The notes under the pieces: model-generated
Seen by the model: the letters and a program-made list of their open reading frames with translations, nothing else
Databases searched by the model: none
Told to the model about the DNA's origin: nothing
From: Polynucleobacter necessarius
GTDB taxonomy: Bacteria > Pseudomonadota > Gammaproteobacteria > Burkholderiales > Burkholderiaceae
Reading direction: 5' to 3'
NCBI RefSeq assembly: GCF_900096765.1
Contig: NZ_LT615228.1
Coordinates: forward strand, 1,432,669-1,496,668
DNA length: 64,000 bases
Position numbers and translations under genes: made by a program
In this document: positions 1-11,158 of the stretch, in pieces
Layout: each line of letters opens with the position of its first letter
Position numbering within the stretch: position 1 is the stretch's first letter

Positions 1-193
1 CTTGCTCGGAACCACCAGGCACACCTGGTGATGTCACTAATTTTTTTGAAAGAGGGCCTTCAGTAAAGGAACTGGTCTTTGGCGCTTCGGGTTGCTTGAA
101 ATCAGGCCCAACAGCGCACGCAGAAAGAACTCCTGCGCAAATTGGCAGAAGCAAATACAAACGGAATACACAGAGCGCTTTTGGGGGAAACAT
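1..193 (-). CDS. RND efflux outer-membrane lipoprotein, NodT family (partial, 5' part)
   Basis: Reading the minus strand from the ATG at 191-193 gives about 64 residues before the window ends. They start with a lipoprotein signal peptide: a hydrophobic stretch and a lipobox LSAC, with the cysteine at residue 26, followed at once by AVGPDFKQPEAP. That VGPDxxxP stretch after the lipid cysteine is typical of outer-membrane channel lipoproteins of tripartite RND pumps (OprM/NodT family). The inner-membrane pump and adaptor should lie outside the window. TTG codons just upstream, nearer an AGGA, are possible alternative starts. The other open frame in this stretch (37-291) is a shadow. Confidence 0.8.
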   Translation of the reverse strand, partial: MFPPKALCVFRLYLLLPICAGVLSACAVGPDFKQPEAPKTSSFTEGPLSKKLVTSPGVPGGSEQ

Positions 194-321
194 GGGTTGC
201 AACAAATATCCTCTTTATCAGGAGATATTTGAACACAAAAATGCAAAGGAGGCTCTGTAAAGCCATGATTTGTCTCATGAATTTTGTTCACAACTTGAAA
301 TGAAAGTCAAATCAGAAAAAA

Positions 322-2154
322 TTATTCCACTGTGACGCTTTTAGCCAGATTCCTAGGCTTGTCTACGTCAGTGCCACGTGCACATGCAGTGTGATACGCC
401 AATAGCTGAAGTGGCACTACGTGCAAGATAGGTGAGAGATCGCCATAGTGCTCTGGTAAACGGATGACATTAATGCCTTCACTACTAACAATCTCGGTAT
501 CGTGATCAGCAAAAACATATAACTTGCCACCGCGTGCCTTAACTTCTTGCATGTTCGACTTGAGCTTTTCTAGTAGAGCATCATTTGGAGCAACAGTGAT
601 CACTGGCATCTTGTCAGTTACCAGGGCTAATGGCCCATGCTTTAACTCGCCCGCTGGATAGGCTTCTGCATGAATGTACGAAATCTCTTTTAACTTGAGG
701 GCGCCCTCAAGTGCAATTGGGTAGTGCAGCCCACGGCCCAAGAAAAGCGCATTCTCGCATTTAGCAAAAGCGTCGCTCCAAGCAATAATCTGTGGCTCTA
801 AAGCCAATACAGAATGCAAGGCTTTAGGTAAATGGCGTAATTCACGCAATAATTTCTTCTCTTGCTCTGGAGAAATTTTTCCTGCGCGTTTGGCCAGAGA
901 AACTGCCAATAAATACAGTGCAAGAAGTTGCGTAGTAAAAGCTTTAGTTGAAGCAACACCAATTTCAGCTCCGGCCTTGGTTAAGAAATGCCAATCGGTT
1001 TCACGAACCATAGCGCTACTAGCCACATTGCAAATTGCCAAAGTATGTGAATGCCCCAAGGACTTAGCGTGACGCAAGGCTGCCAAAGTATCAGCAGTCT
1101 CACCGGACTGTGAGACCACCACAATCAATATCTTTGGATTAGGGACGGTGATTCGATAGCGGTATTCACTCGCAATCTCAACCTGAGTTGGTATGCCGGC
1201 AATCGCTTCTAGCCAATATTTCGCGACACAAGCAGAATAATAGCTAGTGCCACAAGCCAGAATTAAGATTTGATCAAAAGCATTCCACTCTTGTTCATTG
1301 GCACCAAATAATTCAGGGCCAAAAGCTGCAATATTGGTGAGCGTATTCCCAATGGCGCTAGGTTGCTCAAAAATCTCTTTTTGCATGTAATGCTGATAAG
1401 GTCCAAGATCCACCGAATCAGCTTGAGCGGGCATAGGCTTACAGTCACGCTCTACTGATTTACCAGACTGATCAACGATCTCAATACCATCAGCCGTCAA
1501 TATTGCTACATCGCCTTCATCCAAATACATCATGGAATGAGCGCGACCTGCTAGAGCTAAAGCATCAGACGCTAAGAAATTTTCCTTATCGCCAAGTGCC
1601 ACTACTAGCGGAGATCCGGCTCTGGCGCCCACCAAAATATTGGGCTGATTTTGCGCAATCACGCCAATAGCATATGCACCAAATAGACGCGGTAATACCA
1701 CTCTGACTGATTCTGCAATATCTTTTTGACCGCTAGCCACATATTGCTGATGAATCAAGTGCGCAATAACTTCCGTATCAGTCTCAGAAGTAAAAACGTA
1801 ATCAGCCGCCTGTAATTCTGCACGAAGCGACTCATAGTTTTCAATAATTCCATTATGGACAACTGCAATTAATCCATTTGAAATATGGGGATGGGCATTC
1901 TGCGTGTCTGGTTTACCGTGAGTAGCCCAACGGGTATGAGCGATCCCTAAGGTGCCATAAAAATCTTTCCCTTGCTCTGCTAGCTCAGACACTCGTGCTG
2001 TCGTACGCGCTCTCTCGATGGGATGTTGTGCATCATCTCCATTGATCACCGCAAAACCACAAGAGTCATAACCTCGATATTCCAGACGCCGCAAACCCTC
2101 AACTAGAACATCAACGATATTTTTATGAGAAGCCGCACCAACAATGCCGCACAT
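322..2154 (-). CDS. glmS: Glutamine--fructose-6-phosphate aminotransferase (isomerizing)
   Basis: Makes glucosamine-6-phosphate from fructose-6-phosphate and glutamine, the first step toward UDP-GlcNAc for peptidoglycan and LPS. The 610 residues match family length. The mature enzyme would start with the Ntn-hydrolase cysteine (MCGIVGAA); HTRWATHG at 73-80 belongs to the glutaminase domain. The C-terminal half holds two SIS sugar-isomerase domains with CGTSYYSA and SQSGETADT, and ends in KSVTVE. Its ATG overlaps the glmU stop by one base (TAATG), so translation of the two UDP-GlcNAc enzymes is probably coupled. Confidence 0.97.
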   Translation of the reverse strand: MCGIVGAASHKNIVDVLVEGLRRLEYRGYDSCGFAVINGDDAQHPIERARTTARVSELAEQGKDFYGTLGIAHTRWATHGKPDTQNAHPHISNGLIAVVHNGIIENYESLRAELQAADYVFTSETDTEVIAHLIHQQYVASGQKDIAESVRVVLPRLFGAYAIGVIAQNQPNILVGARAGSPLVVALGDKENFLASDALALAGRAHSMMYLDEGDVAILTADGIEIVDQSGKSVERDCKPMPAQADSVDLGPYQHYMQKEIFEQPSAIGNTLTNIAAFGPELFGANEQEWNAFDQILILACGTSYYSACVAKYWLEAIAGIPTQVEIASEYRYRITVPNPKILIVVVSQSGETADTLAALRHAKSLGHSHTLAICNVASSAMVRETDWHFLTKAGAEIGVASTKAFTTQLLALYLLAVSLAKRAGKISPEQEKKLLRELRHLPKALHSVLALEPQIIAWSDAFAKCENALFLGRGLHYPIALEGALKLKEISYIHAEAYPAGELKHGPLALVTDKMPVITVAPNDALLEKLKSNMQEVKARGGKLYVFADHDTEIVSSEGINVIRLPEHYGDLSPILHVVPLQLLAYHTACARGTDVDKPRNLAKSVTVE

Positions 2155-3668
2155 TATTTTTTACCCCTTGTGGTTTTCTTCCCTACTTGTTTTGCCAAGG
2201 TTTTCTTGATTAGTAATTTTTTGGAAGCGGACTTTTTAGGCATCACTTTTTTAGCGACTGCCTTTTCTTTTTTAACTGGCCTTTGCCATTGCAAAGAAAT
2301 TTGCTTTGCTCTTGAGATAGTCAATTGATTTGCTGGCGCATCTTTTGTAAGCGTAGTGCCAGCCCCCAATGTAGCTCCGCGCCCAACACGCACAGGAGCC
2401 ACTAGCTGCGTGTCTGAGCCAATGAAAACATCATCCTCAATGATAGTTTGATGTTTATTCGCGCCATCGTAGTTGCAGGTAATAGTTCCCGCCCCAATGT
2501 TCACTCGTGAGCCAACAATAGAGTCACCGACATAGGCCAAATGATTGGCTTTGCTACTCGCAGCGATCTTGCTATTTTTCACTTCGACAAAGTTGCCGAT
2601 GTGAACGTCATTCGATAGGTCTGCGCCTGGACGTAACCTTGCATATGGACCAATGATGGATTGATTGCCTACCTTTGCACCATCCAAATGACTATAAGCA
2701 TGAATCACAACATTTTTACCCACTACGCTATTACGAATAATGCAATATGGACCAACCTTTGCTCCTGCCGCCAAAGTCACGCAACCTTCAAACACGCAAC
2801 CCACATCAATAAAGACATCAGTTCCGCACTCTAAAGTGCCGCGCACATCAATACGAGCAGGATCGGCCAGTGAAACGCCGTTATCCATTAATTGATTGGC
2901 AATATTGAGTTGATGTACACGTTCAAGGCCGGCTAATTGATCACGACTATTCACGCCAATCGTTTCATACTCGGCATCAGCCTGAGTAGTACGAATTGGC
3001 ACACCATCTTTGACTGCCATCGCAATCACATCAGTTAAATAGTATTCACCTTGTGCATTGCTTGCACTTAATGACTTAAGCCATTTTTTGAGTGAGCCAG
3101 TTGGCAACACCATGATGCCGGTGTTAATTTCCTGAATCACTTTTTGCGCTGGTGAAGCATCTTTTTCCTCAACAATCGCTTCGACTGAGCCATCTTTGCC
3201 ACGCACAATACGACCATACCCCGTCGGATTACTGAGGTTCTGTGTCAGCAGAGCCAGAGCAGAATCTTGACCACGAACACCATCAGCTAATTTAGCCAAC
3301 TTGGACAATGTTTTTTGAGTTGTTAAGGGAACGTCGCCATATAAAACTAATGTGGGCACTTGAGTATCTAATTTGGGTAGCGCTTGCAGTAATGCATGGC
3401 CCGTGCCCTTTTGTTCTGCCTGAAGAGCAGTGATGACGTTAGTAAAACGAGCATCTTCTTTGGCAGCAGAAGCTAAGAATTCTTTTACGTCAGCAGCACC
3501 ATGTCCAACTACAACCACTGGACCAGTTTTAGGGGATTTACCTTGTAGCGATAAAGCGGTATTTAGGACGTGCTGTAAGAGAGGCTTTCCTGCCAAAGTT
3601 TGTAGAACTTTGGGCAGAGCAGATTTCATCCGCTTCCCTTGGCCAGCCGCCAATATGACAATATTCAT
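2154..3668 (-). CDS. glmU: Bifunctional GlmU: GlcNAc-1-P uridyltransferase / GlcN-1-P acetyltransferase
   Basis: Makes UDP-GlcNAc in the cytoplasm from GlcN-1-P, acetyl-CoA and UTP. The N-terminal pyrophosphorylase signature [15 protein letters not shown] is at residues 6-20. The C-terminal half is a left-handed beta-helix of hexapeptide repeats, including NHLAYVGDS and [11 protein letters not shown]. At 504 residues it is about 50 longer than the usual roughly 456: after residue 460 comes a tail rich in lysine and alanine (runs such as [12 protein letters not shown]) that looks disordered. The start overlaps the ttcA stop (ATGA) and the stop overlaps glmS, so ttcA-glmU-glmS read as one coupled unit. 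Confidence 0.96.
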   Translation of the reverse strand: MNIVILAAGQGKRMKSALPKVLQTLAGKPLLQHVLNTALSLQGKSPKTGPVVVVGHGAADVKEFLASAAKEDARFTNVITALQAEQKGTGHALLQALPKLDTQVPTLVLYGDVPLTTQKTLSKLAKLADGVRGQDSALALLTQNLSNPTGYGRIVRGKDGSVEAIVEEKDASPAQKVIQEINTGIMVLPTGSLKKWLKSLSASNAQGEYYLTDVIAMAVKDGVPIRTTQADAEYETIGVNSRDQLAGLERVHQLNIANQLMDNGVSLADPARIDVRGTLECGTDVFIDVGCVFEGCVTLAAGAKVGPYCIIRNSVVGKNVVIHAYSHLDGAKVGNQSIIGPYARLRPGADLSNDVHIGNFVEVKNSKIAASSKANHLAYVGDSIVGSRVNIGAGTITCNYDGANKHQTIIEDDVFIGSDTQLVAPVRVGRGATLGAGTTLTKDAPANQLTISRAKQISLQWQRPVKKEKAVAKKVMPKKSASKKLLIKKTLAKQVGKKTTRGKK

Positions 3669-4573
3669 GAAGAGGAATTATAAGCCCCCTGAATGAGAGT
3701 TCCGCAGGCCAATTCATCCAGTTCATTCTCATCGATTGCCTTATCCCCAGCGGATCTAGCAGCGATTCTGGTGAGCTCAGTCGAAATTTCGAGATTTTTG
3801 AAATCAAAAGCCTCTGAATCCATCAAGTGGGAAGGCACAATGTGGTGCATTGAGCGAAAGAGATTCTCCACGCGTCCTGGGTGCTTTTTCTCCCAATCGC
3901 ACAACATTTCCTTCATCACCTGCCGCTGCAGGTTGGGCTGGCTGCCACATAAGTCACATGGAATGATCGGGAAATTCATATCGCCGGCATAACGCTCAAG
4001 TAATTTTTCTGGCACATAAGCCAAGGGGCGAATTACGATATGCTTGCCATCATCAGAACGTAACTTGGGCGGCATGCCTTTTAACTTACCAGCGTAAAAC
4101 ATATTGAGCATCAAGGTTTCCAAAATGTCATCACGGTGATGTCCAAGTGCAATTTTGGTAGCGCCCAACTCATCTGCTACGCGATACAAAATGCCACGAC
4201 GCAAGCGTGAACATAGGCCACAAGTTGTCTTACCTTCCGGGATAACCCGCTTCACAATACTGTAGGTATCTTGCTCTTCAATATGAAAAGGAACATCTAA
4301 GCTCTTTAGATAATTGGGCAAAATTTCAGCAGGAAAGTTTGGCTGCTTTTGATCGAGGTTCACTGCCACAATTTGAAAATTGATTGGGGCGCGCTCACGC
4401 AACTTCATCAAGATATCGAGCATGGCATAACTATCTTTGCCACCCGATACGCATACCATCACCTTGTCGCCATCTTCAATCATGCCAAAGTCACCAATAG
4501 CCTGACCCACCAAGCGACAGAGTTTTTTCTCTAACTTGTTTTCTTCGAAGACAATTTTGCGAATATCACCCAT
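3665..4573 (-). CDS. ttcA: tRNA 2-thiocytidine(32) synthetase TtcA
   Basis: ATP-dependent enzyme that puts sulfur on cytidine 32 of certain tRNAs, using an Fe-S cluster. The PP-loop motif SGGKDS is at residues 43-48. The two CxxC pairs expected for the cluster are Cys118/Cys121 (CGLC) and Cys206/Cys209 (CDLC). The 302-residue length fits the family. It is first in the ttcA-glmU-glmS chain, with a 4-bp ATGA overlap into glmU. The ATG at 4571-4573 opens directly onto the conserved N-terminal part. Confidence 0.96.
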   Translation of the reverse strand: MGDIRKIVFEENKLEKKLCRLVGQAIGDFGMIEDGDKVMVCVSGGKDSYAMLDILMKLRERAPINFQIVAVNLDQKQPNFPAEILPNYLKSLDVPFHIEEQDTYSIVKRVIPEGKTTCGLCSRLRRGILYRVADELGATKIALGHHRDDILETLMLNMFYAGKLKGMPPKLRSDDGKHIVIRPLAYVPEKLLERYAGDMNFPIIPCDLCGSQPNLQRQVMKEMLCDWEKKHPGRVENLFRSMHHIVPSHLMDSEAFDFKNLEISTELTRIAARSAGDKAIDENELDELACGTLIQGAYNSSS

Positions 4574-4608
4574 AACAATTGTTCTTTGAAATCTTCAAGA
4601 GTACTAAA

Positions 4609-5004
4609 TTAAGACTGCTTCATCCGAAATACCTCAACCCCCACCGAATGACAGTCAGGATAAACATCAGGCTTGGCTGTGCTCACACGAGCCGCAAGAA
4701 CCTTAGGATGTAACAGCATAGCAGTAACGATGTCATCACAAAATGTTTCTTGCAACTGAATATGGCCCTTAGACGCAAGCTCCTTAATCGTCTCACGCAT
4801 GAAGTCATAGTCGACTACTTCATCAAGCTGATCATGAGTGGGCGTATTCATCTCCAGAGGGATGTGCAAATCCACATTCAAGATAACGCGCTGTTCTGCT
4901 CTTTTTTCAAAATCGTGAACACCAATATTGATATAGATTTCATAGTCACGCAAAAATAAACGGCGACAATCAACTAATGCGGGATGAGACAAAATAGCAT
5001 GCAT
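4609..5004 (-). CDS. folB: Dihydroneopterin aldolase
   Basis: Converts 7,8-dihydroneopterin to 6-hydroxymethyl-dihydropterin and glycolaldehyde in folate synthesis. The 131 residues contain the compact tunnelling fold: LFLRDYEIYINIGVHDFEK near the start and the YDFMRETIKEL segment that carries substrate-binding residues. It lies 21 bp downstream of a pteridine-reductase-like SDR gene on the same strand, which supports a pterin role for both. The N-terminal extension MHAILSHPALVD is short and usual for betaproteobacterial members. Confidence 0.9.
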   Translation of the reverse strand: MHAILSHPALVDCRRLFLRDYEIYINIGVHDFEKRAEQRVILNVDLHIPLEMNTPTHDQLDEVVDYDFMRETIKELASKGHIQLQETFCDDIVTAMLLHPKVLAARVSTAKPDVYPDCHSVGVEVFRMKQS

Positions 5005-5025
5005 AAATAATTACTTTTTCGATAC

Positions 5026-5847
5026 TTAATTGGTTTTAAACATCACATCACGTGATGAAGGCAGAAGATGTTGACCACCATCTACATATAAAGTGGTCCC
5101 AGTAATTGCGCTAGACTCTGCTAAGAATACTGCTGCTTTAGCAATATCATCTGGTGTCGAAGATTTGCCTAGTGGAGTCATTTGATGAGCTTTGCTAAAA
5201 CCATCATTGGTTTGATCGCCTGACGGTAATGAAATACCAGGAGCTAAACCAACTACTCGCAGATAGGGAGCAAAATCCATTGCTAACAATTCAACTGAAC
5301 TGGCTAATGCGGCTTTAGATAAGGTGTAAGACAAATAATCGGGATTAGGATTAATCAGCTTTTGATCTAATAACTGAATCACTGAAGGAACAATCTCCAA
5401 ACCATCTTTAGCGGTGACATTACGTTTATTTTTCAGATACGTAAACATGAGTTGCGACAACAACATAGGCGCAGTTAAATTGACCTGCATATGCTTTTGC
5501 AAATTTGTTGCGATCAAAGGGTCTTGAGAGCTTGCACGGTCGTACTCAAAAATAGAAGCGCTGTTGACCAAGCATTCCAAATTAAATTCTTTAGTGACAG
5601 CAGAAAATAATTCCTGGACCGCTTCCTCATCAGCTAAATTAGCCCGAAAAGCTTGGGAGCGGACTCCAAGCGCCTGTATTTGAGCCAGCGTTTCTAAGGC
5701 GGCCTCTTCTGATCGCCCATAATGAATAGCCACATTCCACCCCTGACGGGCAAACTGCAAAGCCATGTCCCGACCTAGGCGCTTAGCAGCTCCGGTAACT
5801 AAAACGGCTTTTTCTTGCAGGGATGGATTGTTTGAACTCGGGTTCAA
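5026..5847 (-). CDS. SDR-family oxidoreductase, pteridine reductase / FolM-like
   Basis: A 273-residue short-chain dehydrogenase. The nucleotide-binding motif is TGAAKRLGR at 18-26; an arginine in place of the usual second glycine is typical of pteridine reductases and FolM rather than ordinary SDRs. The catalytic pair is Y174 and K178 (YTLSK). Position directly before folB suggests reduction of dihydropterins (dihydrofolate or dihydromonapterin) with NADPH. The exact substrate is inferred from motif and neighbour. It is divergently arranged with the methyltransferase gene at 5873, only 25 bp away. Confidence 0.85.
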   Translation of the reverse strand: MNPSSNNPSLQEKAVLVTGAAKRLGRDMALQFARQGWNVAIHYGRSEEAALETLAQIQALGVRSQAFRANLADEEAVQELFSAVTKEFNLECLVNSASIFEYDRASSQDPLIATNLQKHMQVNLTAPMLLSQLMFTYLKNKRNVTAKDGLEIVPSVIQLLDQKLINPNPDYLSYTLSKAALASSVELLAMDFAPYLRVVGLAPGISLPSGDQTNDGFSKAHQMTPLGKSSTPDDIAKAAVFLAESSAITGTTLYVDGGQHLLPSSRDVMFKTN

Positions 5848-5872
5848 TTAAATTCTCTTAGACTAGTGAGCT

Positions 5873-7060
5873 ATGGATATTACCTTGACCAGCCTAGAAA
5901 CGGAGCATAGCGCGCTTCTGAAAGCTAAAATAGCCTCCCAAATCGCATCTCAGGGCGGCTGGATACCTTTTTCCAGGTATATGGAGATGGCGCTCTATGA
6001 GCCTGGCATGGGTTATTACAGTGCTGGAGCCCATAAATTAGGGTCTGGAGGTGATTTCACAACCGCCCCAGAACTTACCCCCCTATTTGGGGCTGCGATT
6101 TGCTCCACCCTCATTCCTGTTCTTGAAGGTCTTCAGTCAAAGGGGCTTCCCACTCGTATCCTGGAATTCGGCGCTGGCACCGGCAAATTAGCAACATCCA
6201 TTTTGAGTAGATTGCAGGATTTGGAGTTCCCCTTAGATCACTACGACATTGTGGAGATCTCACCAGATTTAGCAGAACACCAACAAGAGAGTATTAATAA
6301 AACTATCTCTGAGTTAGAAAGCAAAACTCAAACTCAATGGCTGTCTCAATTGCCAAAAGATTTCAAGGGCGTCATTCTGGCAAATGAAGTTATTGATGCC
6401 ATCCCTTGTGATGCCATCATTTATCAAAATGGATTTTGGTATTGGCGCGGCGTCTCTTTTGAAGACAATCAATTTATTTGGAAAGTAGGCTCCCCAGTTA
6501 AACAAGAGCTCTTGCCTGAGAGCCTCCTAAGTGGCGACTTTTCAGAAGGATATATCACCGAATTACATACCCCTGCGAATGCCTGGATGCACCAGCTTTC
6601 CCTACATCTACACAGTGGCTTCTTTCTCACCTTTGACTATGGATTCCCAGAGAGAGAGTATTACCACCCACAAAGACTAGAAGGTACATTGATGGCACAT
6701 CACCGTCATCACGCTATTCAAGATCCTTTTTATTTACCAGGCCTTTGCGATCTCACCACTCACGTAGATTGGTCACAAATTGCACGCAGTGCTCTTACAG
6801 ACAATGTTGATGATGTTTATCTCACCAATCAAGCATCCTACTTATTAGATGCTGGTATCGGTGATATCGCTCTTGAAATAGGCGACCCTAGCAATCCAGA
6901 AACTTTTTTACCTATTTCTAATTCTCTTCAGAAATTGTTATCAGAAGCAGAGATGGGTGAGTTATTCAAAGCCTTTGCTTTTTCAAAGAACTTAGATCAA
7001 CTAGTGCCCACTTGCTCGCTAGAGGACTTGCCTGGGTTGCGCGGTAGAAATCGCTTATAG
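5873..7060 (+). CDS. SAM-dependent methyltransferase, MidA/NDUFAF7 family (DUF185)
   Basis: The 395 residues carry the family marks: GYYSAGAHKLGSGGDF then TTAPELTPLFG at about 47-73, and the SAM-binding loop EFGAGTGKL at 98-106. The mitochondrial homologue NDUFAF7 dimethylates an arginine of a complex I subunit; bacterial members are commonly annotated as SAM-dependent methyltransferases and their targets are mostly unknown. An NDUFA9-like gene lies close by at 8190-9098, but nothing in the sequence proves a link. The gene faces cca and ends 2 bp before the cca stop, so the two converge tightly. Confidence 0.88.
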   Translation: MDITLTSLETEHSALLKAKIASQIASQGGWIPFSRYMEMALYEPGMGYYSAGAHKLGSGGDFTTAPELTPLFGAAICSTLIPVLEGLQSKGLPTRILEFGAGTGKLATSILSRLQDLEFPLDHYDIVEISPDLAEHQQESINKTISELESKTQTQWLSQLPKDFKGVILANEVIDAIPCDAIIYQNGFWYWRGVSFEDNQFIWKVGSPVKQELLPESLLSGDFSEGYITELHTPANAWMHQLSLHLHSGFFLTFDYGFPEREYYHPQRLEGTLMAHHRHHAIQDPFYLPGLCDLTTHVDWSQIARSALTDNVDDVYLTNQASYLLDAGIGDIALEIGDPSNPETFLPISNSLQKLLSEAEMGELFKAFAFSKNLDQLVPTCSLEDLPGLRGRNRL

Positions 7061-7062
7061 AT

Positions 7063-8190
7063 TTATTGCAGTAATGCAGTAGCAATGGCAGCCAAGCGCG
7101 CCGCTTCAAACGCACTTCCAATTCGCTCGCCATTCGAGCGATCTCCCACAGCCATGCCAGCAATAATCTCAGCTGTATTAATGGCTAGCGCGTTACGCAT
7201 CGCTCTAATGAGTGGAGCAACTGGTAAGCCCAGCTTTTGTGCAAGCATAAGCAATGCTTGAGCGCGATCAGTTTTACGCCAAACATCGGCTCGATTAAAC
7301 CAAGCTAAGATATCAAGCGCTTGATAGTTGGCATTGCTCTGATTCACAAGGGCAACTAGTTCACTGAAAATTTCACTGAAGTCACGCACCTCTATTGGCA
7401 TACGCACACAATCTGCCCATGACCGAATTTCACTAGCTGATAAATGCATCAAAGTTAGTGCGCAGCGCTCTTCAAGACTATTGTCTACCAAATCATAGTG
7501 AGCAATTAAAGACTCTCTAAACACCTCATCAGTCAACTGATTAACTAAAGAAGCGGGAAGAATCGTTTTAGCAGCATCACTATCGAGCAATACTTGGAAC
7601 ATATGCATAGGCTTGCTTGCGACCAATCCTCTAGCTAGCTCTTGCCAAATACGCTCTGCAGAGAGTACCTGAAGTTCACCAGCCTTCACAATGGCTTGTA
7701 AAGCTGCCATAGTTTCTGTTGCAACACTAAATTGCGGAAAGCGTGCAGCAAAGCGAGCAATGCGCAATAAACGCAATGGATCATCAGCAAATGCATCAGA
7801 TACATGCCGAAATACTTTTGCTGCTAAATCTTCTTGGCCGTTATAGGGGTCCAAAATGGGGCCGAACCACTTTCCATCTTCACCCACCTCTTGAGCCATG
7901 GCATTAATTGTTAAATCTCGACGCTGTAAATCCTGCTTAAGAGTAACGGTAGGATCGGCATAAAAATGAAAGCCTTTATAGCCTTGACCTGTTTTACGCT
8001 CAGTACGCGCTAATGCATATTCAGCTTGAGTTTGTGGATGCAAAAATACAGGGAAGTCTTTGCCGACTGGACGAAAACCCTTAGCTATCATTTCATCAAC
8101 GCTTGATCCCACCACCACATAATCAATGTCGTGGACAGGCAAACCTATCAAGGTATCTCGAATGGCGCCGCCAACGGCATAAATCTTCAT
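7063..8190 (-). CDS. cca: CCA tRNA nucleotidyltransferase (short form, no HD motif seen)
   Basis: Adds or repairs the 3' CCA end of tRNAs. The head and neck domains are clear: GGAIRD at 7-12, the metal-binding DxD (Asp21, Asp23) in [19 protein letters not shown], and [15 protein letters not shown]. At 375 residues it is shorter than the roughly 410-residue Enterobacterial enzyme, and the HD phosphohydrolase motif usual in the C-terminal part is not visible. It is translationally coupled to the upstream NDUFA9-like gene by a one-base TAATG overlap. Confidence 0.93.
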   Translation of the reverse strand: MKIYAVGGAIRDTLIGLPVHDIDYVVVGSSVDEMIAKGFRPVGKDFPVFLHPQTQAEYALARTERKTGQGYKGFHFYADPTVTLKQDLQRRDLTINAMAQEVGEDGKWFGPILDPYNGQEDLAAKVFRHVSDAFADDPLRLLRIARFAARFPQFSVATETMAALQAIVKAGELQVLSAERIWQELARGLVASKPMHMFQVLLDSDAAKTILPASLVNQLTDEVFRESLIAHYDLVDNSLEERCALTLMHLSASEIRSWADCVRMPIEVRDFSEIFSELVALVNQSNANYQALDILAWFNRADVWRKTDRAQALLMLAQKLGLPVAPLIRAMRNALAINTAEIIAGMAVGDRSNGERIGSAFEAARLAAIATALLQ

Positions 8191-9098
8191 TACTGCATAC
8201 CCTCTAGGCTGCGGCGATTGATTTGGAACACTTTCGTTAATGCATCCTTACCATTGGCCGGCAAGATGTTTGGCAATCTCATTGAAGCAATGTTATCGCG
8301 CGACATTAAAGTGGGTCCTGGCAAAAATTCAAATGCGAGCGCTTGCACATATCCGACTATTGCAGGTAATGGAATAATGGCGCAAGAAGTATTGGCTTTG
8401 CATGCAGCAAACTCTACGATCTCCTTCATGGTGTAGACAGTCGGCCCAACCAAATCATAGGACTGATGAATAGTTTTTGGCATAGCCAAAGATTTCACAA
8501 ACGCAGTAGCCACATCATCCACACTCACTGGCTGGAACTGAGCCTGGCAATATGCTAAAGGCATTACCGGGAATAACTTTGTTAGCTTGCTAAATAAATT
8601 AATAAACTGATCTTGGGCCCCAAAAATCACAGATGGCCTAAAAATAGTCCAATCCAAATTACTTGCTTTTACTGCAGCTTCGCCATCACCTTTGCTACGC
8701 TGATACATCGACGGGCCTTGGGAGTCAGCCCCTAGAGCGCTCATGTGTAAATAGCGTTTGAGGCCATGTAACTGCATTGCTGTAATGATATTTTTTGGCA
8801 AATCAACGTGAGCGGCTTTGAAGACTCTGCCATACGGTGTTGCTGGTTTGTCATGCAACACACCGACTAAATTAATGACAGCGCCATGAGGCTGGATACG
8901 AGCACAGAGATTTTGCAAATCATCAAACTCATGAACATCAGCTTCCTCTACATAGACTTTAGGTAGCATGCGCAACTCACGCCCCGCAGCGGGATGGCTC
9001 GAAGGAATTAATACGGAATATCCAGCCAACTGCAATTGGGCCGCAATTACGCGCCCTACAAATCCATTACCACCAATTAGCAAGATGTCATATTTCAT
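8190..9098 (-). CDS. NAD(P)-binding protein, complex I NDUFA9-like
   Basis: A 302-residue atypical SDR with a Rossmann motif GGNGFVG at residues 9-15, then [10 protein letters not shown] and a YQRSKGDGE segment in which the SDR active-site Tyr/Lys region is modified. Members beside cca and slt are usual in Burkholderiales and are annotated as complex I NDUFA9 subunit family proteins. Bacterial function is unproven; a structural or nucleotide-sensing role, or quinone-related chemistry, are options. Gene order slt, this gene, cca is compact (28 bp, then a 1-bp overlap), consistent with one operon. Confidence 0.82.
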   Translation of the reverse strand: MKYDILLIGGNGFVGRVIAAQLQLAGYSVLIPSSHPAAGRELRMLPKVYVEEADVHEFDDLQNLCARIQPHGAVINLVGVLHDKPATPYGRVFKAAHVDLPKNIITAMQLHGLKRYLHMSALGADSQGPSMYQRSKGDGEAAVKASNLDWTIFRPSVIFGAQDQFINLFSKLTKLFPVMPLAYCQAQFQPVSVDDVATAFVKSLAMPKTIHQSYDLVGPTVYTMKEIVEFAACKANTSCAIIPLPAIVGYVQALAFEFLPGPTLMSRDNIASMRLPNILPANGKDALTKVFQINRRSLEGMQ

Positions 9099-9126
9099 AG
9101 AAAATCTTCTCTTATAAGGACTAGAG

Positions 9127-11091
9127 TTACGGTAACTCTGATTGGGTTGCCGCCTTTGGAGTAATCACACCCAAGCGCTGCTTTAAAGATTGGTACTGGC
9201 CATTCATTACTGATGAATAATAGTTTGCATTCGACAAAACGTTTTTCACGTAAGTACGCGTCTCATTAAATGGAATAGTTTCAGCAAAAATAGCACCCTC
9301 TGTTGGGCCGGTTAATTTTTCACGCCAAACCTTCGAGCGCGAAGGGCCTGCGTTATAAGCTGCAGAGGCCAATACCCAGGAACCATCCAAATCAATCAAA
9401 ACCATATTCAGATAATTACTGCCTAAAGTAAGGTTGGTATTGGTATCACTCAACTTGTCATTAGTGTAATTAGTCATACCAATCCTTTTAGCAACATACT
9501 TGGCGGTATTTGGCATCACTTGCATTAAGCCAGATGCGCCAACTGAAGAGGAGGCATTCATAATGAAGCGCGACTCTTGGCGAATCAACCCATATGCCCA
9601 AGCCAGATTCAAATCAATCTGTCTGGCTATAGGAGATAGCTCCTCGCGATATGGCGTGGGATAACGCAAGCTAAAATCATGCTCTTGTTTAGTACGATCA
9701 GCAGTATTAACTACACGGTCATACAAATTAATGCGCTTTGCATATTCAGCGGCGGCAAGCAATTGCTTGTCTGTCATATTGCGCAATTCCCAATTCCACT
9801 CGCGATTACCTTCAAAACGTAAGTTCATCGCATACAAGCGCTCCGCGCGAATAAAACCTTTGCGACTGGCCATGGCATCAATTTCTTGCTCACTTACTTT
9901 TGTGCGAGCCGGAGCATGATTTGACTTACCTAACTCTTCGCGAGCTAACTGGCCATAAAAGTTGTACTGATCAGCAATTAACTCATAGCTTTCACGAGCT
10001 TTGGTGTCCTGGCCTTCAGCTTTTAATGCACGGCCATACCAATAGGTCCAAGCAGGATCTTTATTGCGTACGGCAGGATTCATACCGTCAATCGCATTCT
10101 TGACTAAGACCCAATCTTTAGCACGTAATCCAGCACGAACTTTCCACTCTTGTGATTCAACTGAAATTAAATCGTTATATCCCAGCTCTTGCTGTAAGCG
10201 ATAAGCATCATCAGCATTGGGATCTAATTTCTTTGCGAGAAACTGGCCAATCACGCCATAAGCTACGGCTTGATTCTCTTTGCTATAGCGTGATGCATTT
10301 TGGGAGAAATCACGATACGCTTTTGCTGGATCGGCTTTAGCGGCTTTGACAACATCTGCAATGGGATCTTCGCCACCGAGACGACGTGCCATGGTGTCAT
10401 AGCCCTTCTCACTGGCAGCACGACCAATTGCCCTTGCTTCATTCGGCATCATACCGCCAGCTGCAACCAAAGCAGGGACTAACTCCTGACAGGCTTGGCC
10501 AAAATAACTTGGGTCTAGCAATACTGCGCGAGAATCAATTGCCAACTTGGTTGGGTTCTCACCTTGGGATAACTTCGATAGAAGTGAATAACACTTCACT
10601 TGAGTATCGTCATCTAAAACAAACTTAGCGTACTCAACATCAAAGCGCGCCCAATCTTTTCGCTTACCCAAAACCAATAGCCAATCATTACGCATACGAT
10701 CAGCCAGAGCAGTGCCCTGATATTGATTTAAAAAAGCAACCACTTGCGAATCAGCGCTGTAATCTCCGCGCGGCACACCTGCACTATCAAACAATTGTGG
10801 CTTGATACGGAAATATGCCACATAGTCATCGAATGGATAGTTCGCCAAATTGGATGAAAGTTGCTGCGTACGAAATACATCATTCTTTTTGGCAGCTTCA
10901 CGCAAGTCAATAAACATTCGATCTGTATCGGTAATTTCAGCGGGAGCTGCTTTGCTCTCATAAGACTTAGGTAAGACTGGCTTTTTGGACTTTTCTGCAA
11001 ATGCATTTGGCAAGGCTAATATAAGCCCCAAAATCAGCGCTGTAGTCCATGCAAGAAATTGCCTTTGGTAAATAGAAAACTGCTTCTTCAC
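9127..11091 (-). CDS. slt: Soluble lytic murein transglycosylase
   Basis: Periplasmic muramidase that cleaves peptidoglycan to 1,6-anhydro-muropeptides. A signal peptide is present (basic start, hydrophobic core to about residue 31, cleavage likely after NAFA). A long helical superhelix fills residues 50-480. The SLT catalytic domain follows, with the catalytic Glu near 506 in GLIRQESRF, then GASGLMQVMP and AYNAGPSR. The 654-residue length fits Slt70. The ampG permease, which would import its products, is a pseudogene in this window. Confidence 0.93.
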   Translation of the reverse strand: MKKQFSIYQRQFLAWTTALILGLILALPNAFAEKSKKPVLPKSYESKAAPAEITDTDRMFIDLREAAKKNDVFRTQQLSSNLANYPFDDYVAYFRIKPQLFDSAGVPRGDYSADSQVVAFLNQYQGTALADRMRNDWLLVLGKRKDWARFDVEYAKFVLDDDTQVKCYSLLSKLSQGENPTKLAIDSRAVLLDPSYFGQACQELVPALVAAGGMMPNEARAIGRAASEKGYDTMARRLGGEDPIADVVKAAKADPAKAYRDFSQNASRYSKENQAVAYGVIGQFLAKKLDPNADDAYRLQQELGYNDLISVESQEWKVRAGLRAKDWVLVKNAIDGMNPAVRNKDPAWTYWYGRALKAEGQDTKARESYELIADQYNFYGQLAREELGKSNHAPARTKVSEQEIDAMASRKGFIRAERLYAMNLRFEGNREWNWELRNMTDKQLLAAAEYAKRINLYDRVVNTADRTKQEHDFSLRYPTPYREELSPIARQIDLNLAWAYGLIRQESRFIMNASSSVGASGLMQVMPNTAKYVAKRIGMTNYTNDKLSDTNTNLTLGSNYLNMVLIDLDGSWVLASAAYNAGPSRSKVWREKLTGPTEGAIFAETIPFNETRTYVKNVLSNANYYSSVMNGQYQSLKQRLGVITPKAATQSELP

Positions 11092-11158
11092 TGTCTAACC
11101 TTATCCGTAATTACTGAGTATTAACTTATTTACTATATCTTTTAATTTTCGCCAGATA

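Noticed and set aside
37..291. An 84-residue open frame on the minus strand
   Set aside because: The other minus-strand frame encodes a lipoprotein start with a clear lipobox and NodT-family text; the 84-residue frame has no recognisable features.
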